Positions 25,813-34,340 of a stretch of DNA of 64,000 bases are shown here, piece after piece. The notes under the pieces were generated by a model. It worked only from the letters and a program-made list of their open reading frames with translations. It did no database searches and was not told where the DNA came from. Both the position numbers and the translations under genes were made by a program. The stretch's first letter is position 1; each line of letters starts with the position of its first letter. This DNA comes from Pseudactinotalea terrae (GTDB lineage: Bacteria > Actinomycetota > Actinomycetes > Actinomycetales > Beutenbergiaceae): assembly GCF_009733845.1 (NCBI RefSeq), contig NZ_WNXZ01000010.1, forward strand, positions 32,501-96,500, read 5' to 3'.

Positions 25813-27455
25813 GGCGGCTCGGCTCCGCCGGCATGCCGGCCACCGAGGTCGCGGACATCTACCTCCAGGCCCGCTCCGGGGTGGATCCCGAGGCCGCGGC
25901 CGCGATCGGCCTGGAGGTCGAGAGCCGGCTCCCCACCTTCTCGCCCGAGGCGTACGACCGCCGGCACTCGGCCGACAAGGCAGCGCTGTACGCGCTGCAG
26001 GGCTCGCCGGGGTTGCTTGCCGCGGTGATGCGCGAACGCCTCGAGTCCGAGGTCGAGCTCGACCGGGTCGGGTTCACGCGCCGGCTGCTCGCGCCGCTGG
26101 CCACTCCCGTGCACCAGATCCGGCAGATCTTCGACGACCTGCCCACCGGCACCGTCGCCGAGCGGATGCAGGTGCGAGCGCATCTGGCCGCCGTGCCGAA
26201 CGCGCTCGCCGAGCTCCAGCGCACGCTCGCGGCCGAGACCGAGCGCGGCAACGTGGTCGCGCAGCGCCAGGTGCGCGTGGTGGCCGAGCAGGTCGAGCGC
26301 TGGCTCGCGGATGGCCTCTTCACCGGGTTGCTCGACGGCGAGGCGAGCCGCGAGACCGATGCCGCCCGCTCCGCCTTCGGGCGGTTCGCGACGTTCCTGC
26401 GCGCATGGGTGCTGCCGACCGCGCCGATCGTCGACGGCGTGGGCCGGGAGGTCTACCAGGTCACCGCGGGCGCGTTCCTGGGTGAGCAGGTGGACCTCGA
26501 CGCGCTGTACTCCTACGGCTGGGACCTCATCGCCGAGCTGCAGCAGCAGGCGCGCGAGGTCGCGACCGAGATCGTCGGCAACCCCGACGTGGCCGCCGCG
26601 GTCGCGCACCTCGACGCCGAACCCGCCGGTCGGGTGGCCGTGGGCGAGCCGCTCCTGCGGTGGCTGCAGCAGCGCATCGACGCCGCTACCGAGATCGCGC
26701 ACGAGCGCGTGGCGGCGATCCCCGACCGGACCCGCGCCGTCGAGGCCAAGCTCGTAACCGCGCTGTCCGGTGTCATGTACTACAACCCGCCCGACCCCGG
26801 GCTCACCCGACCCGGGCGGGTGTGGTGGACCGTGCCCGAGGGGACCACCGCCGTGGCCACCTGGCGGGAGGTCAGCACCGTTCACCACGAGGGCGTGCCG
26901 GGCCACCACCTGCAGCACGCGATCTCGCACGAGCTCGCGGGCCTGCACCCGTGGCAGCGGTACCTGTGCCACGTGCACGGCTACGCCGAGGGCTGGGCGC
27001 ACTACTCGGAGGCACTCGCTGACGAGGTGGGGTTGATCCGCACGCCCGGGGAGCGGCTCGGCCTGGTGTTCGCGCGGTTGTGGCGGGCGTGCCGGATCGT
27101 CATCGATCTCGGCCTGCACCTCGACCTGCCGATCCCTGCGGGGGCGCCAGGCCCGTGCGGCGACGCCTCCCGCTGGAGCCCCGAGCTCGGGGCCCAGGTG
27201 CTGCACGAGATCGCTCAGGTCGACCCGCAGACGGCGCGGTTCGAGGTGGACCGCTACCTCGGCTGGCCCGGGCAGGCGCTCGCGTTCGCGGTCGGCGCCA
27301 AGCTGTGGCGCGACGCCCGCCTCGAGGCCGAGCAGCGGGAGGACTCCGCGTTCGACCTGCGCACCTTCCACACCCGCGCGCTCAGCCTCGGCCCCATGGG
27401 GCTCGGTCCGCTCCGGGATGCCCTGCGAACCACCCGCGAAGGAGTGCCCGCATGA
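25809..27455 (+). CDS. DUF885 family zincin-like hydrolase
   Basis: A 548-aa cytosolic protein. The DUF885 metal site is HHEGVPGHHLQHA at about residues 359-371 (HExxxGHH), followed by CHVHGYAEGWAHYSEALADE carrying the third ligand. These proteins resemble M3/M32 carboxypeptidases and are thought to hydrolyse peptide-like bonds, but few are characterised. No signal peptide, so it works on internalised material. Overlaps neighbours by 4 bp. Confidence 0.88.
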   Translation: MRRLGSAGMPATEVADIYLQARSGVDPEAAAAIGLEVESRLPTFSPEAYDRRHSADKAALYALQGSPGLLAAVMRERLESEVELDRVGFTRRLLAPLATPVHQIRQIFDDLPTGTVAERMQVRAHLAAVPNALAELQRTLAAETERGNVVAQRQVRVVAEQVERWLADGLFTGLLDGEASRETDAARSAFGRFATFLRAWVLPTAPIVDGVGREVYQVTAGAFLGEQVDLDALYSYGWDLIAELQQQAREVATEIVGNPDVAAAVAHLDAEPAGRVAVGEPLLRWLQQRIDAATEIAHERVAAIPDRTRAVEAKLVTALSGVMYYNPPDPGLTRPGRVWWTVPEGTTAVATWREVSTVHHEGVPGHHLQHAISHELAGLHPWQRYLCHVHGYAEGWAHYSEALADEVGLIRTPGERLGLVFARLWRACRIVIDLGLHLDLPIPAGAPGPCGDASRWSPELGAQVLHEIAQVDPQTARFEVDRYLGWPGQALAFAVGAKLWRDARLEAEQREDSAFDLRTFHTRALSLGPMGLGPLRDALRTTREGVPA

Positions 27456-27859
27456 CCGACGACCCCACCGCCGTCCTGCCCGACCCCGCCCTCGACGAGG
27501 TGGCGGGCACGCTCCGCGCGCTCTACCGCGAGCTCGGCAACCGCCCGGCGTTCGATGCGTTCCTCCACCCCGACATCACGATCTGGGAGAGCGACGCCCC
27601 CGACCTGTTCACCCTCGCGGGGCTCGACGCGCTCCGCGACGAACGTGCCGCTGCGGGCTCGAGCGGGCCCACACCCGCGTGGGTGCGCCCCGAGCAGATC
27701 CGCGTGGACCGGTGGGAGGACTCGGCGGTCGCGCGGTTCGTGCTCCGCGCCCACCACGAGGGCGGCACCGACGAGACGTACCGGGTCACCGACGTGCTGC
27801 GACGCGACCAGAGCGGCTGGCGCATCGTCCACCACCACGCGGAGCGCTGGCCGAGCTAG
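27452..27859 (+). CDS. NTF2-like/SnoaL-type protein
   Basis: A 135-aa cone-shaped NTF2-like fold: the N-terminal helix TLRALYRELGNRPAFDAFLH, then HPDITIWESDAP and the terminal strand QSGWRIVHHHAERW. Members are isomerases, hydrolases or ligand-binding proteins. Last gene of the operon by orientation; the next genes run the other way. The role in the pathway is unknown. Confidence 0.82.
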   Translation: MTDDPTAVLPDPALDEVAGTLRALYRELGNRPAFDAFLHPDITIWESDAPDLFTLAGLDALRDERAAAGSSGPTPAWVRPEQIRVDRWEDSAVARFVLRAHHEGGTDETYRVTDVLRRDQSGWRIVHHHAERWPS

Positions 27860-27880
27860 GCGGGCGGTCGGGACCGGCTG

Positions 27881-28048
27881 TCAGGAGATGCCGCCCTGGA
27901 AGGTGCGGCCCTGCTGCTCCTGCCGGGGGTGCACCTTGCCCTGCTGGGTGTAGCGGTCGCTCTCGGCCTGGTCGGGCATCGCGAGCAGGTTGACGAGTTC
28001 GCGGATCTTGAGCCAGATCCGCTTGGCGAGCTTCGGCCTGTCGCTCAT
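27881..28048 (-). CDS. Small hypothetical protein, 55 aa
   Basis: A short frame preceded by a strong Shine-Dalgarno (GGGGAGG, 5 nt before ATG 28048). The product begins MSDRPKLAKRIWLKIRELVN, an amphipathic basic helix, then a polar tail with QQGKVHPRQEQQGR. Codon use follows the high-GC pattern. Twelve bp upstream lies another tiny gene on the same strand. I do not recognise a family. The convergent end is 21 bp from the NTF2-like gene stop. Confidence 0.6.
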   Translation of the reverse strand: MSDRPKLAKRIWLKIRELVNLLAMPDQAESDRYTQQGKVHPRQEQQGRTFQGGIS

Positions 28049-28060
28049 GGTGCCTCCCCT

Positions 28061-28225
28061 TCAGGTGGTGACGTCGCGGTGCATCCACAACGTCGGGTCC
28101 TTGCTCGTGACCCGGTCACGCGTGCCGCCACGCCAAGCGAGGAGGCGCGAGAGCCAGCGGCTCTCGGGTCCGGCCGGCGCGCTCGCCGCAACGGTGCTGC
28201 TGGGCTCGTCCTTGACCTTCTCCAT
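28061..28225 (-). CDS. Small hypothetical protein, 54 aa, probably leaderless
   Basis: ATG 28225 to TGA 28061. The product begins MEKVKDEPSSTVAASAPAGP and contains SRWLSRLLAWRGG and a C-terminal TLWMHRDVTT. There is no Shine-Dalgarno. Instead a good promoter ends right at the ATG (see 28223-28257), so the message probably starts at the first codon. It forms a two-gene unit with the 55-aa frame, 12 bp apart. Function unknown. Confidence 0.55.
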   Translation of the reverse strand: MEKVKDEPSSTVAASAPAGPESRWLSRLLAWRGGTRDRVTSKDPTLWMHRDVTT

Positions 28226-28257
28226 ACGTCAGTATGACCCGCCAGAGGGGATCTGTC
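28223..28257 (-). promoter_or_regulatory. Promoter with palindrome for the two small genes
   Basis: Read on the minus strand: CTGACA (-35), 17-bp spacer, CATACT (-10), then GACGT and the ATG at 28225. The start A therefore lies about six bases after the -10, as in leaderless actinobacterial transcripts. The -10 to ATG segment is a palindrome, CATAC-TGAC-GTATG, which could be an operator. Confidence 0.6.
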
Positions 28258-28272
28258 AGCGGATCGATCAGG

Positions 28273-28620
28273 TCAGCCGGCACCCGAGGCGTCCGCACGC
28301 CGCTCCCGACGGCCTCGTGCGAGCTCGGTCCCCAGGGCGTCCAGACGCTGCGACCAGCCGGCGCGGAGCTGATCGAGATAGGTCTGCACCTCGGTGAGCC
28401 CGCCGGGGTCGAGGCTGTAGAGCCGCCGGGTGCCCTCGGGGCGCACGGTGGCGAACCCGTTCTCGCGCAGCACCCGCAGGTGCTGGCTCGCAGCCGGCTG
28501 GCTGATGCCGAACTCGGCGCCGACGACGTCGGCGACCTCCCCGGACGCCACCTCGCCCGAGGCGAGCAGCTCCAGGATCCGACGGCGAACCGGGTCGCCG
28601 AGGACGTCGAACGCGTGCAT
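28273..28620 (-). CDS. ArsR-family winged-helix regulator
   Basis: A 115-aa protein from ATG 28620 (MHAFDVLGDPVRRRILELLA). Longer starts run through the upstream gene. The wHTH is clear: QPAASQHLRVLRENGFATVR and RLYSLDPGGLTEVQTYL. No metal-binding ELCVC motif is seen. It belongs to the ArsR group paired with AHSA1/SRPBCC proteins, and its ATG overlaps the stop of that partner by one base (TGATG). Confidence 0.9.
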   Translation of the reverse strand: MHAFDVLGDPVRRRILELLASGEVASGEVADVVGAEFGISQPAASQHLRVLRENGFATVRPEGTRRLYSLDPGGLTEVQTYLDQLRAGWSQRLDALGTELARGRRERRADASGAG

Positions 28621-29291
28621 CAGCCTGACTGCTCGCCGGAACCGGCCTGAGCCGCCTCCTCGGGCACGACCGTGTAGAAGGTGACGCACGCATCCGCACG
28701 CAGCCGAGCCTCGCCGTCGTCAGCTCCTCCGGCCGTGTCGGCGACATACCAGGCCTGCCCGCACGAGCTCACGTACTCGATGCCCTCGGGGGACAGGCTC
28801 CACGCCTGTGCGGCCTCCGGGTCCACGCTCGCACCGCTGGCGAGGTGCAGGCCGAGGCCGTGGAGGCCGAGGTCCCAGCCGATCCCCACCGCGCCTGGTC
28901 CGAACTGGCGCCAGTGGTCGTTGTCGGTGGCGACGGTGTGGGCGAGGCGCACGGCGGTGGCATCGTCGCCGTCGGCATCCAGCGACACGGTGATCCAGCT
29001 CGTGAAGCCGCCGAACTCCCACGTGGAGGAGAACGAGCGCGGCGCGTCGCAGTCCGTGATCGTGCCGCCGGCGTTGCCCTCGAGCTGGTAGCGGCCGCCG
29101 AGCCTGAGGTCGCCGGAGACCGGCAGGAACCAGCGGGGCAGGCGTTCGGGGTTGGTGAGGGCGTCCCACACGTCGGCGATCTCGCCGGGGTAGGTGCGCA
29201 GGAGCTCGACGACGGCGATGTCCTCGCCCTCGCGGGCCCCGTAGGTGACAGCGTGCTCGGGGATCTCAGGTGTGCTCATGACCGCGATCAT
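28620..29291 (-). CDS. SRPBCC (AHSA1-like) domain protein
   Basis: About 223 aa. An AHSA1/SRPBCC helix-grip fold: ELLRTYPGEIADVWDALTNP, then ERLPRWFLPVSGDLRLGGRY and FSSTWEFGGFTSWITVSLD. It binds a hydrophobic ligand or acts on client proteins; ArsR-SRPBCC pairs are common stress-linked modules. ATG 29291 has GGGAG five bases upstream; ATG 29279 (MSTPEIPEH) is an alternative. The C-terminal third is longer than usual, with two Cys residues in SSCGQAWY and RADACVTFY. Confidence 0.85.
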   Translation of the reverse strand: MIAVMSTPEIPEHAVTYGAREGEDIAVVELLRTYPGEIADVWDALTNPERLPRWFLPVSGDLRLGGRYQLEGNAGGTITDCDAPRSFSSTWEFGGFTSWITVSLDADGDDATAVRLAHTVATDNDHWRQFGPGAVGIGWDLGLHGLGLHLASGASVDPEAAQAWSLSPEGIEYVSSCGQAWYVADTAGGADDGEARLRADACVTFYTVVPEEAAQAGSGEQSG

Positions 29292-29301
29292 TGCGCTCCC
29301 G

Positions 29302-29328
29302 CTTATATAAGTCAAGAACGATTCTTGG
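29302..29328. promoter_or_regulatory. Two adjacent palindromes upstream of the SRPBCC-arsR pair
   Basis: CTTATATAAG at 29302-29311 is a perfect 10-bp palindrome. CAAGAA-CGA-TTCTTG at 29314-29328 is a perfect 6-3-6 inverted repeat. Both lie within 40 bp of the start codon in an otherwise GC-rich region, as expected for ArsR operators overlapping a promoter. Confidence 0.5.
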
Positions 29329-29381
29329 CGACGGAGGTGCCGGGCGTGCGGGACGGTGACGCACCAGCCCGCGCGCCGAGG

Positions 29382-32300
29382 TCATCGTTCGAGCGTGCGC
29401 CTACGGCGGGCCAGCAGCAGTGCGCCGGCGGCGAGCAGCAGCGCAGCCAGCGCTGCGGCGGTCTGCGCACCGGCCATACCGGTCGCGGGCATCTCGTCCG
29501 CTCCACCGCCTGAGGGCGGAGCAGTACCGCTGCCGCCCGTACCCGGCCCGGTGGTCGGGGCCGGATCACCGCTCGGTGGGTCGGTCGGCTCGACCGGCGT
29601 CTCGGTCGTGGGCTCGGTCGGCGCAGGCGACACCGCGACTGCGATCACCAGGTCACCACCGCGGCTCCCGTCGCGGTCGACAACCCAGAAGGTGGCCTCG
29701 TACGAGCCGGCCGTCGCGTAGGTGTGGCTCACCGGCGGGTCGGCCGGGCCGACCACCTCGAGCACCGGCGAGCCGTCGCCCCAGTCCACCCGGTAGGTGA
29801 ACAGCTCGGCCATATCGGCGCTCGACGGGTCGTCCGCGCTCACCTTGAGCGTCAGCTCCTCGCCGACGACGGCGGTGCGCGGCCCGTCGACGATCGCCTC
29901 GGGTCCGGTGTTGCTCACCTCGATCGCCGCCTCCGCGGTGGCGGTGAGGCCGTCGACCTCCGCGCGGGCGGCGACCGGGTAGGCGACCGGGCCGTCGTCG
30001 ATGCCGAACGCCTCGAGCTCAGCCCAGGTCAGCATCGGCTCGAGACCCGTCGCGTCGGAGAAGTCGCCGTCGCCGTCGAGATCCCACGAGAGATTAGCGG
30101 CAGCGCTCGAGCCCGCCGCCGAGAGCGTGAGGCCATCGCCCTCGCTGATCGCGTAAGGGCCGCCGGCGGTGACCACCGGCAGCACGTCGATGCCGGTCGC
30201 GTCGTCGCTGCTGAGGAAGCCGGGGTCCGGGTTGTACGTCGCGGTGATCGTCCGAGCACCCGCGGGCAGCGGCGTGGTGAGCGTGGCCGTGCCGTCGACC
30301 AGGGCGACTGTGCCGAGCGAGTCGTCACCGTCGGAGAAGGTCACGGACCCGGTCGGGGTGGCGCCGGTGGCCGTGACCTCGGAGGTGAGCACCACGTCCT
30401 CGCCGTCGGTCGCGGTGGCGGGCGCGCTCAGCGTCGACGTCGTGAGGCGATTGACCAGGACGTCGACGGGCTCGGCCGAGCTGTCCGCCCACGGGTCGAC
30501 GCCGGTGTAGGTGGCCTCGATCGTGTGGTTGCCGCCGGCGAGCCCGGTGACCGTGAACGTCACGGTGCCGTCCACCCCAGGCGTGCCTGCAGGCAATGCG
30601 GGACCGCCGTCGACCGAGTAGCTGACCGAGCCGTCGTCGACAGGATCGCCGCCGGCCGTGACCGTCGCGGTCACCTCGAGGTCGTCGCTCTCGGTGATCT
30701 CGGTGGGTGCGTCGAGCACGATCCCGGTCGTGGCGAGCACCACGACGGAGAAGGAGGTCCCCGACGGCATCCAGCCATCGCCGCTCCCGCCGTAGGCGAT
30801 GGCCACCTCGTGCACGCCCGGTGCGAGCCCGGCGATCGAGAACGCCACCTCGCCGTCGGCGTCCACGTCGCCGGCGGAGATCGGGTCGCCGCCGTCGACG
30901 GTGTAGCCGACGGAGCCGGCGGCCACCGTCTCGGTGCCGGCGAGCGGGGAGACCGTGACGACCACGTCCACGTCCTCGCGCTCGGCGACCCTGTCCGGTG
31001 CCACGGCCTGCGTCTCGGTCTCCTGCTGGACCAGCACGGTCAGCGGTGCGGCCACGGAGTCGGTCCACCCGTCGGCACCGGTGTAGAACACCAGGATCGA
31101 GTGGCTGCCGCGCGGCAGGTCGGCGATGCGGATCTCGACCTCGCCATCGCTGTCCGGCGTGCCGGCCGGAACGGTCGATCCGCCGTCGACGGAGTAGCTC
31201 AGGGATCCGGCGTCCACAGGGCCGTCGGGGGCTGAGACCGTCGCCGAGACGACCGCGTCCTGGCCGAGCATGATCGTGGGGTCGGCGCTCGCGGTGAGCG
31301 AGGTCTCCGACTGCGCGAGCACCGTGACGGGCTCGGCGGTGCTGTCGGCGAAGCTGTCTGCGCCCGTGTAGGTGGCCTCGACGACGTGGCTGCCGCGCGG
31401 CAGGTCGGCGAGCGTGAAGGTGACCTCACCGTCGGAGTCCGGGGTGCCGGCGTCGACCGGGGTGGCGCCATCGAGGGAGTAGCTCACGGTGCCAACCCCG
31501 ACAGGTTCGCTGTCGGAGGTGACGGTGGCCGTGACCGCGACGTCGTCACCGGCTGCGACAGTTGCCGGGGCATCCAGGACGATGTCGCTGGGGCTCGTGG
31601 TGGTCAGCTCCAGGCACCAGTCGCCGTTCTGCAGCGCACCGCCATCACCTGTGGCGTTGTCGACCACGAACAACGACCAGGCGCCGTTGGGCTCGGTGCC
31701 GCCGAACGCCTCGGCGAAGGTCGTGGCGTCGGACGGCTCCGGCGCGGGTGCGGGGAAGGTGTCGTGGACGTTGTCCAGGTCCGTGGGGAGGTAGGTCCCC
31801 GGCCCGGTCAGCTCGACCAGCTCGGCGCCGCTGTCGGCGAACGCCACCGCGGTCGCGGTCGCGAGGTTCCCGGGCACGTCGCTCATCAGCATCAGCGTGT
31901 CGCCGCTGGGTGAGCGCAGCATCACGTCCAGGTCGGCGGTGCTCGAGTGACTCAGCCCGGGCAGCCGGACCGCGACCTCAGCGACCGTCCCGGGCGCGCC
32001 GTCCACGAACACCTGGAGCGGGTAGGCCGGGGGCGTGCCCACATCCGGCAGCACGGTGGCGCCGGGGTTGCAGTAGAGGTTCCCGGACACCTCGGTCGGG
32101 TCGTCGGCCACCAGCTGGAACGACGTCGAGCTCGGTGCGTAACCCGCCGCGGGCTCGTAGGTGGCGACCCACTCGTTCCGGCCCTCGGAGGGCCACGGGT
32201 CCAGGACGAGGGTCGCCCGCCCGTCCTCGTCGAGGGGCTGCCCGGGGTAGCCGACGAGCCCGACGTTGTCGAAGCTCACCGTGCCCTCGGTGACGGGGAT

Positions 32301-33038
32301 CCCGTCGGCGGTCACGAGGGCCGTCAGGGTGATCGGGCTCCCGGTGAGCGCGGGGTTCGGGCTGACGGACGCCGTGATCTGGGTGGCGACGGTGTCCTCA
32401 GCCGTGGTGACCGTGAGGGACCAGCCACCGGCGATCAGACCGTCGTCGCCGGTGGTGTCGTCGACGACGTACAGGGACCAGGTGCCGTTGGGGTCGATGC
32501 CGCCGAAGGCGTCCCCGAGGCTGGTCGAGGAGCTGGGGGTGCCGCCCGCGCCGGGGAAGGTGTCGGCCCCGGGGTCCGTGTCACGCGGTGCGTAGGTGCC
32601 GGTCGGCAGCACGCCCTCCGTGGGGAACGCCGCGCCGCCGTCGGCGATCGTGATGTCGCTCCCGCTGGCGCTGAGCGCGAAGGTCTCTTCACCGACGTCG
32701 GACATCACGACCATGCTCGTGCCGTTCGGGGCGAGCAGGAGCACGTCCACGTCGTTGACGAAGAGGTGGCTGACGCCGACGAGCTCCACGGAGACGTCGG
32801 ACACCAAGCCGGACATCCCGGCCACCTCGACCTGCGAGGGGTACGGCGTCGCCGGAGCCACCGTGCCGGGATCGGTGGGGGAGACGATCGTGATCGGCGT
32901 CGAGCTGCCGAACGTCGTCGGGCCGTCGGCCTGCGCCGGTGGTGCCAGGGTGGCCGCGCCCACCCCGGTGAGAGCGAGCGCCGCCGCTGCTACCGCAGCA
33001 ACACGCGCCCGCAACGACAAGCCAGTCTGCTCCCGCAT
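29382..33038 (-). CDS. Giant sortase-anchored surface protein with two P-domains, Ig-like repeats and PKD domains
   Basis: A 1,218-aa exported protein. Signal peptide 1-38 (AAATLAPPAQA). Two subtilisin-like P-domains (about 40-215 and 310-485), each with a VELVGVSHLFVNDVDVLL- or VRLPGLSHSSTADLDVML-type strand and a DAFGGIDPNGTWSLYVVDD- or AFGGTEPNGAWSLFVVDN-type ending, flank one Ig-like domain. Five related Ig-like repeats of about 90 aa follow (485-930), four carrying a SYSxDGG- or SYSLDG-type strand. Two PKD-like domains follow (about 930-1140, VDWGDGSPVLEV, HTYATAGSYEATF). A Pro/Thr linker, MPATG sorting motif, TM and RRRRTLER tail end it. P-domains normally follow a protease domain; none is here. 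Adhesion is likely. Confidence 0.88.
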   Translation of the reverse strand: MREQTGLSLRARVAAVAAAALALTGVGAATLAPPAQADGPTTFGSSTPITIVSPTDPGTVAPATPYPSQVEVAGMSGLVSDVSVELVGVSHLFVNDVDVLLLAPNGTSMVVMSDVGEETFALSASGSDITIADGGAAFPTEGVLPTGTYAPRDTDPGADTFPGAGGTPSSSTSLGDAFGGIDPNGTWSLYVVDDTTGDDGLIAGGWSLTVTTAEDTVATQITASVSPNPALTGSPITLTALVTADGIPVTEGTVSFDNVGLVGYPGQPLDEDGRATLVLDPWPSEGRNEWVATYEPAAGYAPSSTSFQLVADDPTEVSGNLYCNPGATVLPDVGTPPAYPLQVFVDGAPGTVAEVAVRLPGLSHSSTADLDVMLRSPSGDTLMLMSDVPGNLATATAVAFADSGAELVELTGPGTYLPTDLDNVHDTFPAPAPEPSDATTFAEAFGGTEPNGAWSLFVVDNATGDGGALQNGDWCLELTTTSPSDIVLDAPATVAAGDDVAVTATVTSDSEPVGVGTVSYSLDGATPVDAGTPDSDGEVTFTLADLPRGSHVVEATYTGADSFADSTAEPVTVLAQSETSLTASADPTIMLGQDAVVSATVSAPDGPVDAGSLSYSVDGGSTVPAGTPDSDGEVEIRIADLPRGSHSILVFYTGADGWTDSVAAPLTVLVQQETETQAVAPDRVAEREDVDVVVTVSPLAGTETVAAGSVGYTVDGGDPISAGDVDADGEVAFSIAGLAPGVHEVAIAYGGSGDGWMPSGTSFSVVVLATTGIVLDAPTEITESDDLEVTATVTAGGDPVDDGSVSYSVDGGPALPAGTPGVDGTVTFTVTGLAGGNHTIEATYTGVDPWADSSAEPVDVLVNRLTTSTLSAPATATDGEDVVLTSEVTATGATPTGSVTFSDGDDSLGTVALVDGTATLTTPLPAGARTITATYNPDPGFLSSDDATGIDVLPVVTAGGPYAISEGDGLTLSAAGSSAAANLSWDLDGDGDFSDATGLEPMLTWAELEAFGIDDGPVAYPVAARAEVDGLTATAEAAIEVSNTGPEAIVDGPRTAVVGEELTLKVSADDPSSADMAELFTYRVDWGDGSPVLEVVGPADPPVSHTYATAGSYEATFWVVDRDGSRGGDLVIAVAVSPAPTEPTTETPVEPTDPPSGDPAPTTGPGTGGSGTAPPSGGGADEMPATGMAGAQTAAALAALLLAAGALLLARRRRTLER

Positions 33039-33322
33039 CTACGGCCTTCCCCGACCCGCCCAGGACCGCCATCGACCCCAGGTGCACCACCCTGCGCGCA
33101 CGCGCAGGCAGCGCACATCCTCGCGGTTCGCGAGCGCGGCGCGCCACGGTTGAGCGCCGGCAGCCAGGTATTGAGACCGCTTTGTGACATTTCAGCACTC
33201 GGACTCGCATCTCGACCCACGGACGTGGCGCGAAGGGCGTCGACGGCACTAGTGTGCGCCACGTCGGGGTCGTACGTGGCGATCCCTCGGGATGTCGCGC
33301 CGCCGCGACAGGAGCGAGAGTC

Positions 33323-33766
33323 ATGGTCGGGGTCGGACGGCGTGTGGTGCTGCGAGGAGGGCTCGCTGCTGTGCTGCTGCCCCTGACCGCAGGTGCCTTG
33401 GTCACCGCGAGCGCGGCCTCGCCCGCTGCGATCGGCATCGGTGCCGTCCGCCGCGGCGTGCTCGAGGCGGCGGTCGGCGCTGCGATCCGCGTCCTCGGTG
33501 TCGAGGGGGTGGTCACCGGCACGCTCGACCGAGTCGACGACCTCCTGCAGGCTCCCGCCGGCCATCCGCACGCCTTCGCCGCGCGGTTCCTGCTGGACAG
33601 CGACGCCCGGGCGCTGCTCGAGAGCGGCTTGGTCGACGTGCTGCTGCCGGGAGCGCGGGTGACAGGCGTCGGGCTTCACCTCGTCGACGGCGACGACGGC
33701 GCCGTGGCCGTGATGCACGTCGACCGCCGTCCCGTCTCCGAGCACCGGGTTGCTCTGACCCCCTGA
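33323..33766 (+). CDS. Small secreted protein with Tat-like signal
   Basis: A 147-aa protein. ATG 33323 has AGGAGCGAG upstream. The N-terminus VGVGRRVVLRGGLAAVLLPL resembles a twin-arginine signal (RR, hydrophobic core, ATASAAS-type cleavage region). The mature part (about 110 aa) is short and has no motif I recognise (GTLDRVDDLLQAPAGHPHAF; LLPGARVTGVGLHLVDGDDG). It precedes the tail-collar protein by 45 bp on the same strand, suggesting joint expression. Confidence 0.6.
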   Translation: MVGVGRRVVLRGGLAAVLLPLTAGALVTASAASPAAIGIGAVRRGVLEAAVGAAIRVLGVEGVVTGTLDRVDDLLQAPAGHPHAFAARFLLDSDARALLESGLVDVLLPGARVTGVGLHLVDGDDGAVAVMHVDRRPVSEHRVALTP

Positions 33767-33811
33767 CGCCCTACCCCCATCACACACGACTCAACGACAG
33801 GAGCTCAGGCC

Positions 33812-34321
33812 GTGGAGGTCTACCTCGGAACCATCCAGCTGTTCGGTTTCAGCTTCGCCCCGCGCGGCTGGGCGATCTGCAACGGTCAGCTGCTCTCGAT
33901 TGCTCAGAACTCGGCGCTGTTCTCGCTGCTCGGCACCTACTACGGCGGTGACGGGCAGACCACGTTCGGCCTCCCGGACCTGCGCGGACGGGCGCCGCTC
34001 GGCCAGGGCCAGGGCCCGGGTCTGTCCCCCTACTCGATCGGACAGGTGGGAGGGCAGGAGCAGGTGACCCTGCTGTCCTCGCAGATGCCCCCGCACGGGC
34101 ACGGCGTCGCAGCCGCCACCGCCGCCACCTCCAAGTCTCCGTCCGGAAACCTGCCGGCGGTCGCGACCGGTGGTGCTGCCTACGGCACGAGCGCGAGCCA
34201 GTCGATGTCGCCCGCCATGGTGCAGCCGAACGGCGGCGGCCAGCCGCACGAGAACCGACCGCCGTACCTGGTCGCGAACTGGTGCATCGCCCTTCAGGGG
34301 ATCTTCCCCTCGCGCGACTGA
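33812..34321 (+). CDS. Phage tail collar domain protein (MdpB-like)
   Basis: A 169-aa protein from GTG 33812 (AGGAG nine bases upstream). The N-terminus EVYLGTIQLFGFSFAPRGWA and CNGQLLSIAQNSALFSLLGT, then TTFGLPDLRGRAPLG, is the Phage_Collar fold found in short-tail-fibre and microcystin-dependent-protein (MdpB) families. It ends NRPPYLVANWCIALQGIFPS, as in bacterial stand-alone members. No other tail genes are nearby, so this is a domesticated or free-standing member rather than part of a prophage. Confidence 0.9.
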   Translation: MEVYLGTIQLFGFSFAPRGWAICNGQLLSIAQNSALFSLLGTYYGGDGQTTFGLPDLRGRAPLGQGQGPGLSPYSIGQVGGQEQVTLLSSQMPPHGHGVAAATAATSKSPSGNLPAVATGGAAYGTSASQSMSPAMVQPNGGGQPHENRPPYLVANWCIALQGIFPSRD

Positions 34322-34340
34322 GCCTGAGCCGGTCCTGGCG

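Noticed and set aside
33812..34321. Prophage remnant
   Set aside because: The collar-domain protein is isolated; no integrase, capsid, portal, tail tube or attachment site occurs nearby, and stand-alone MdpB-like genes are common.
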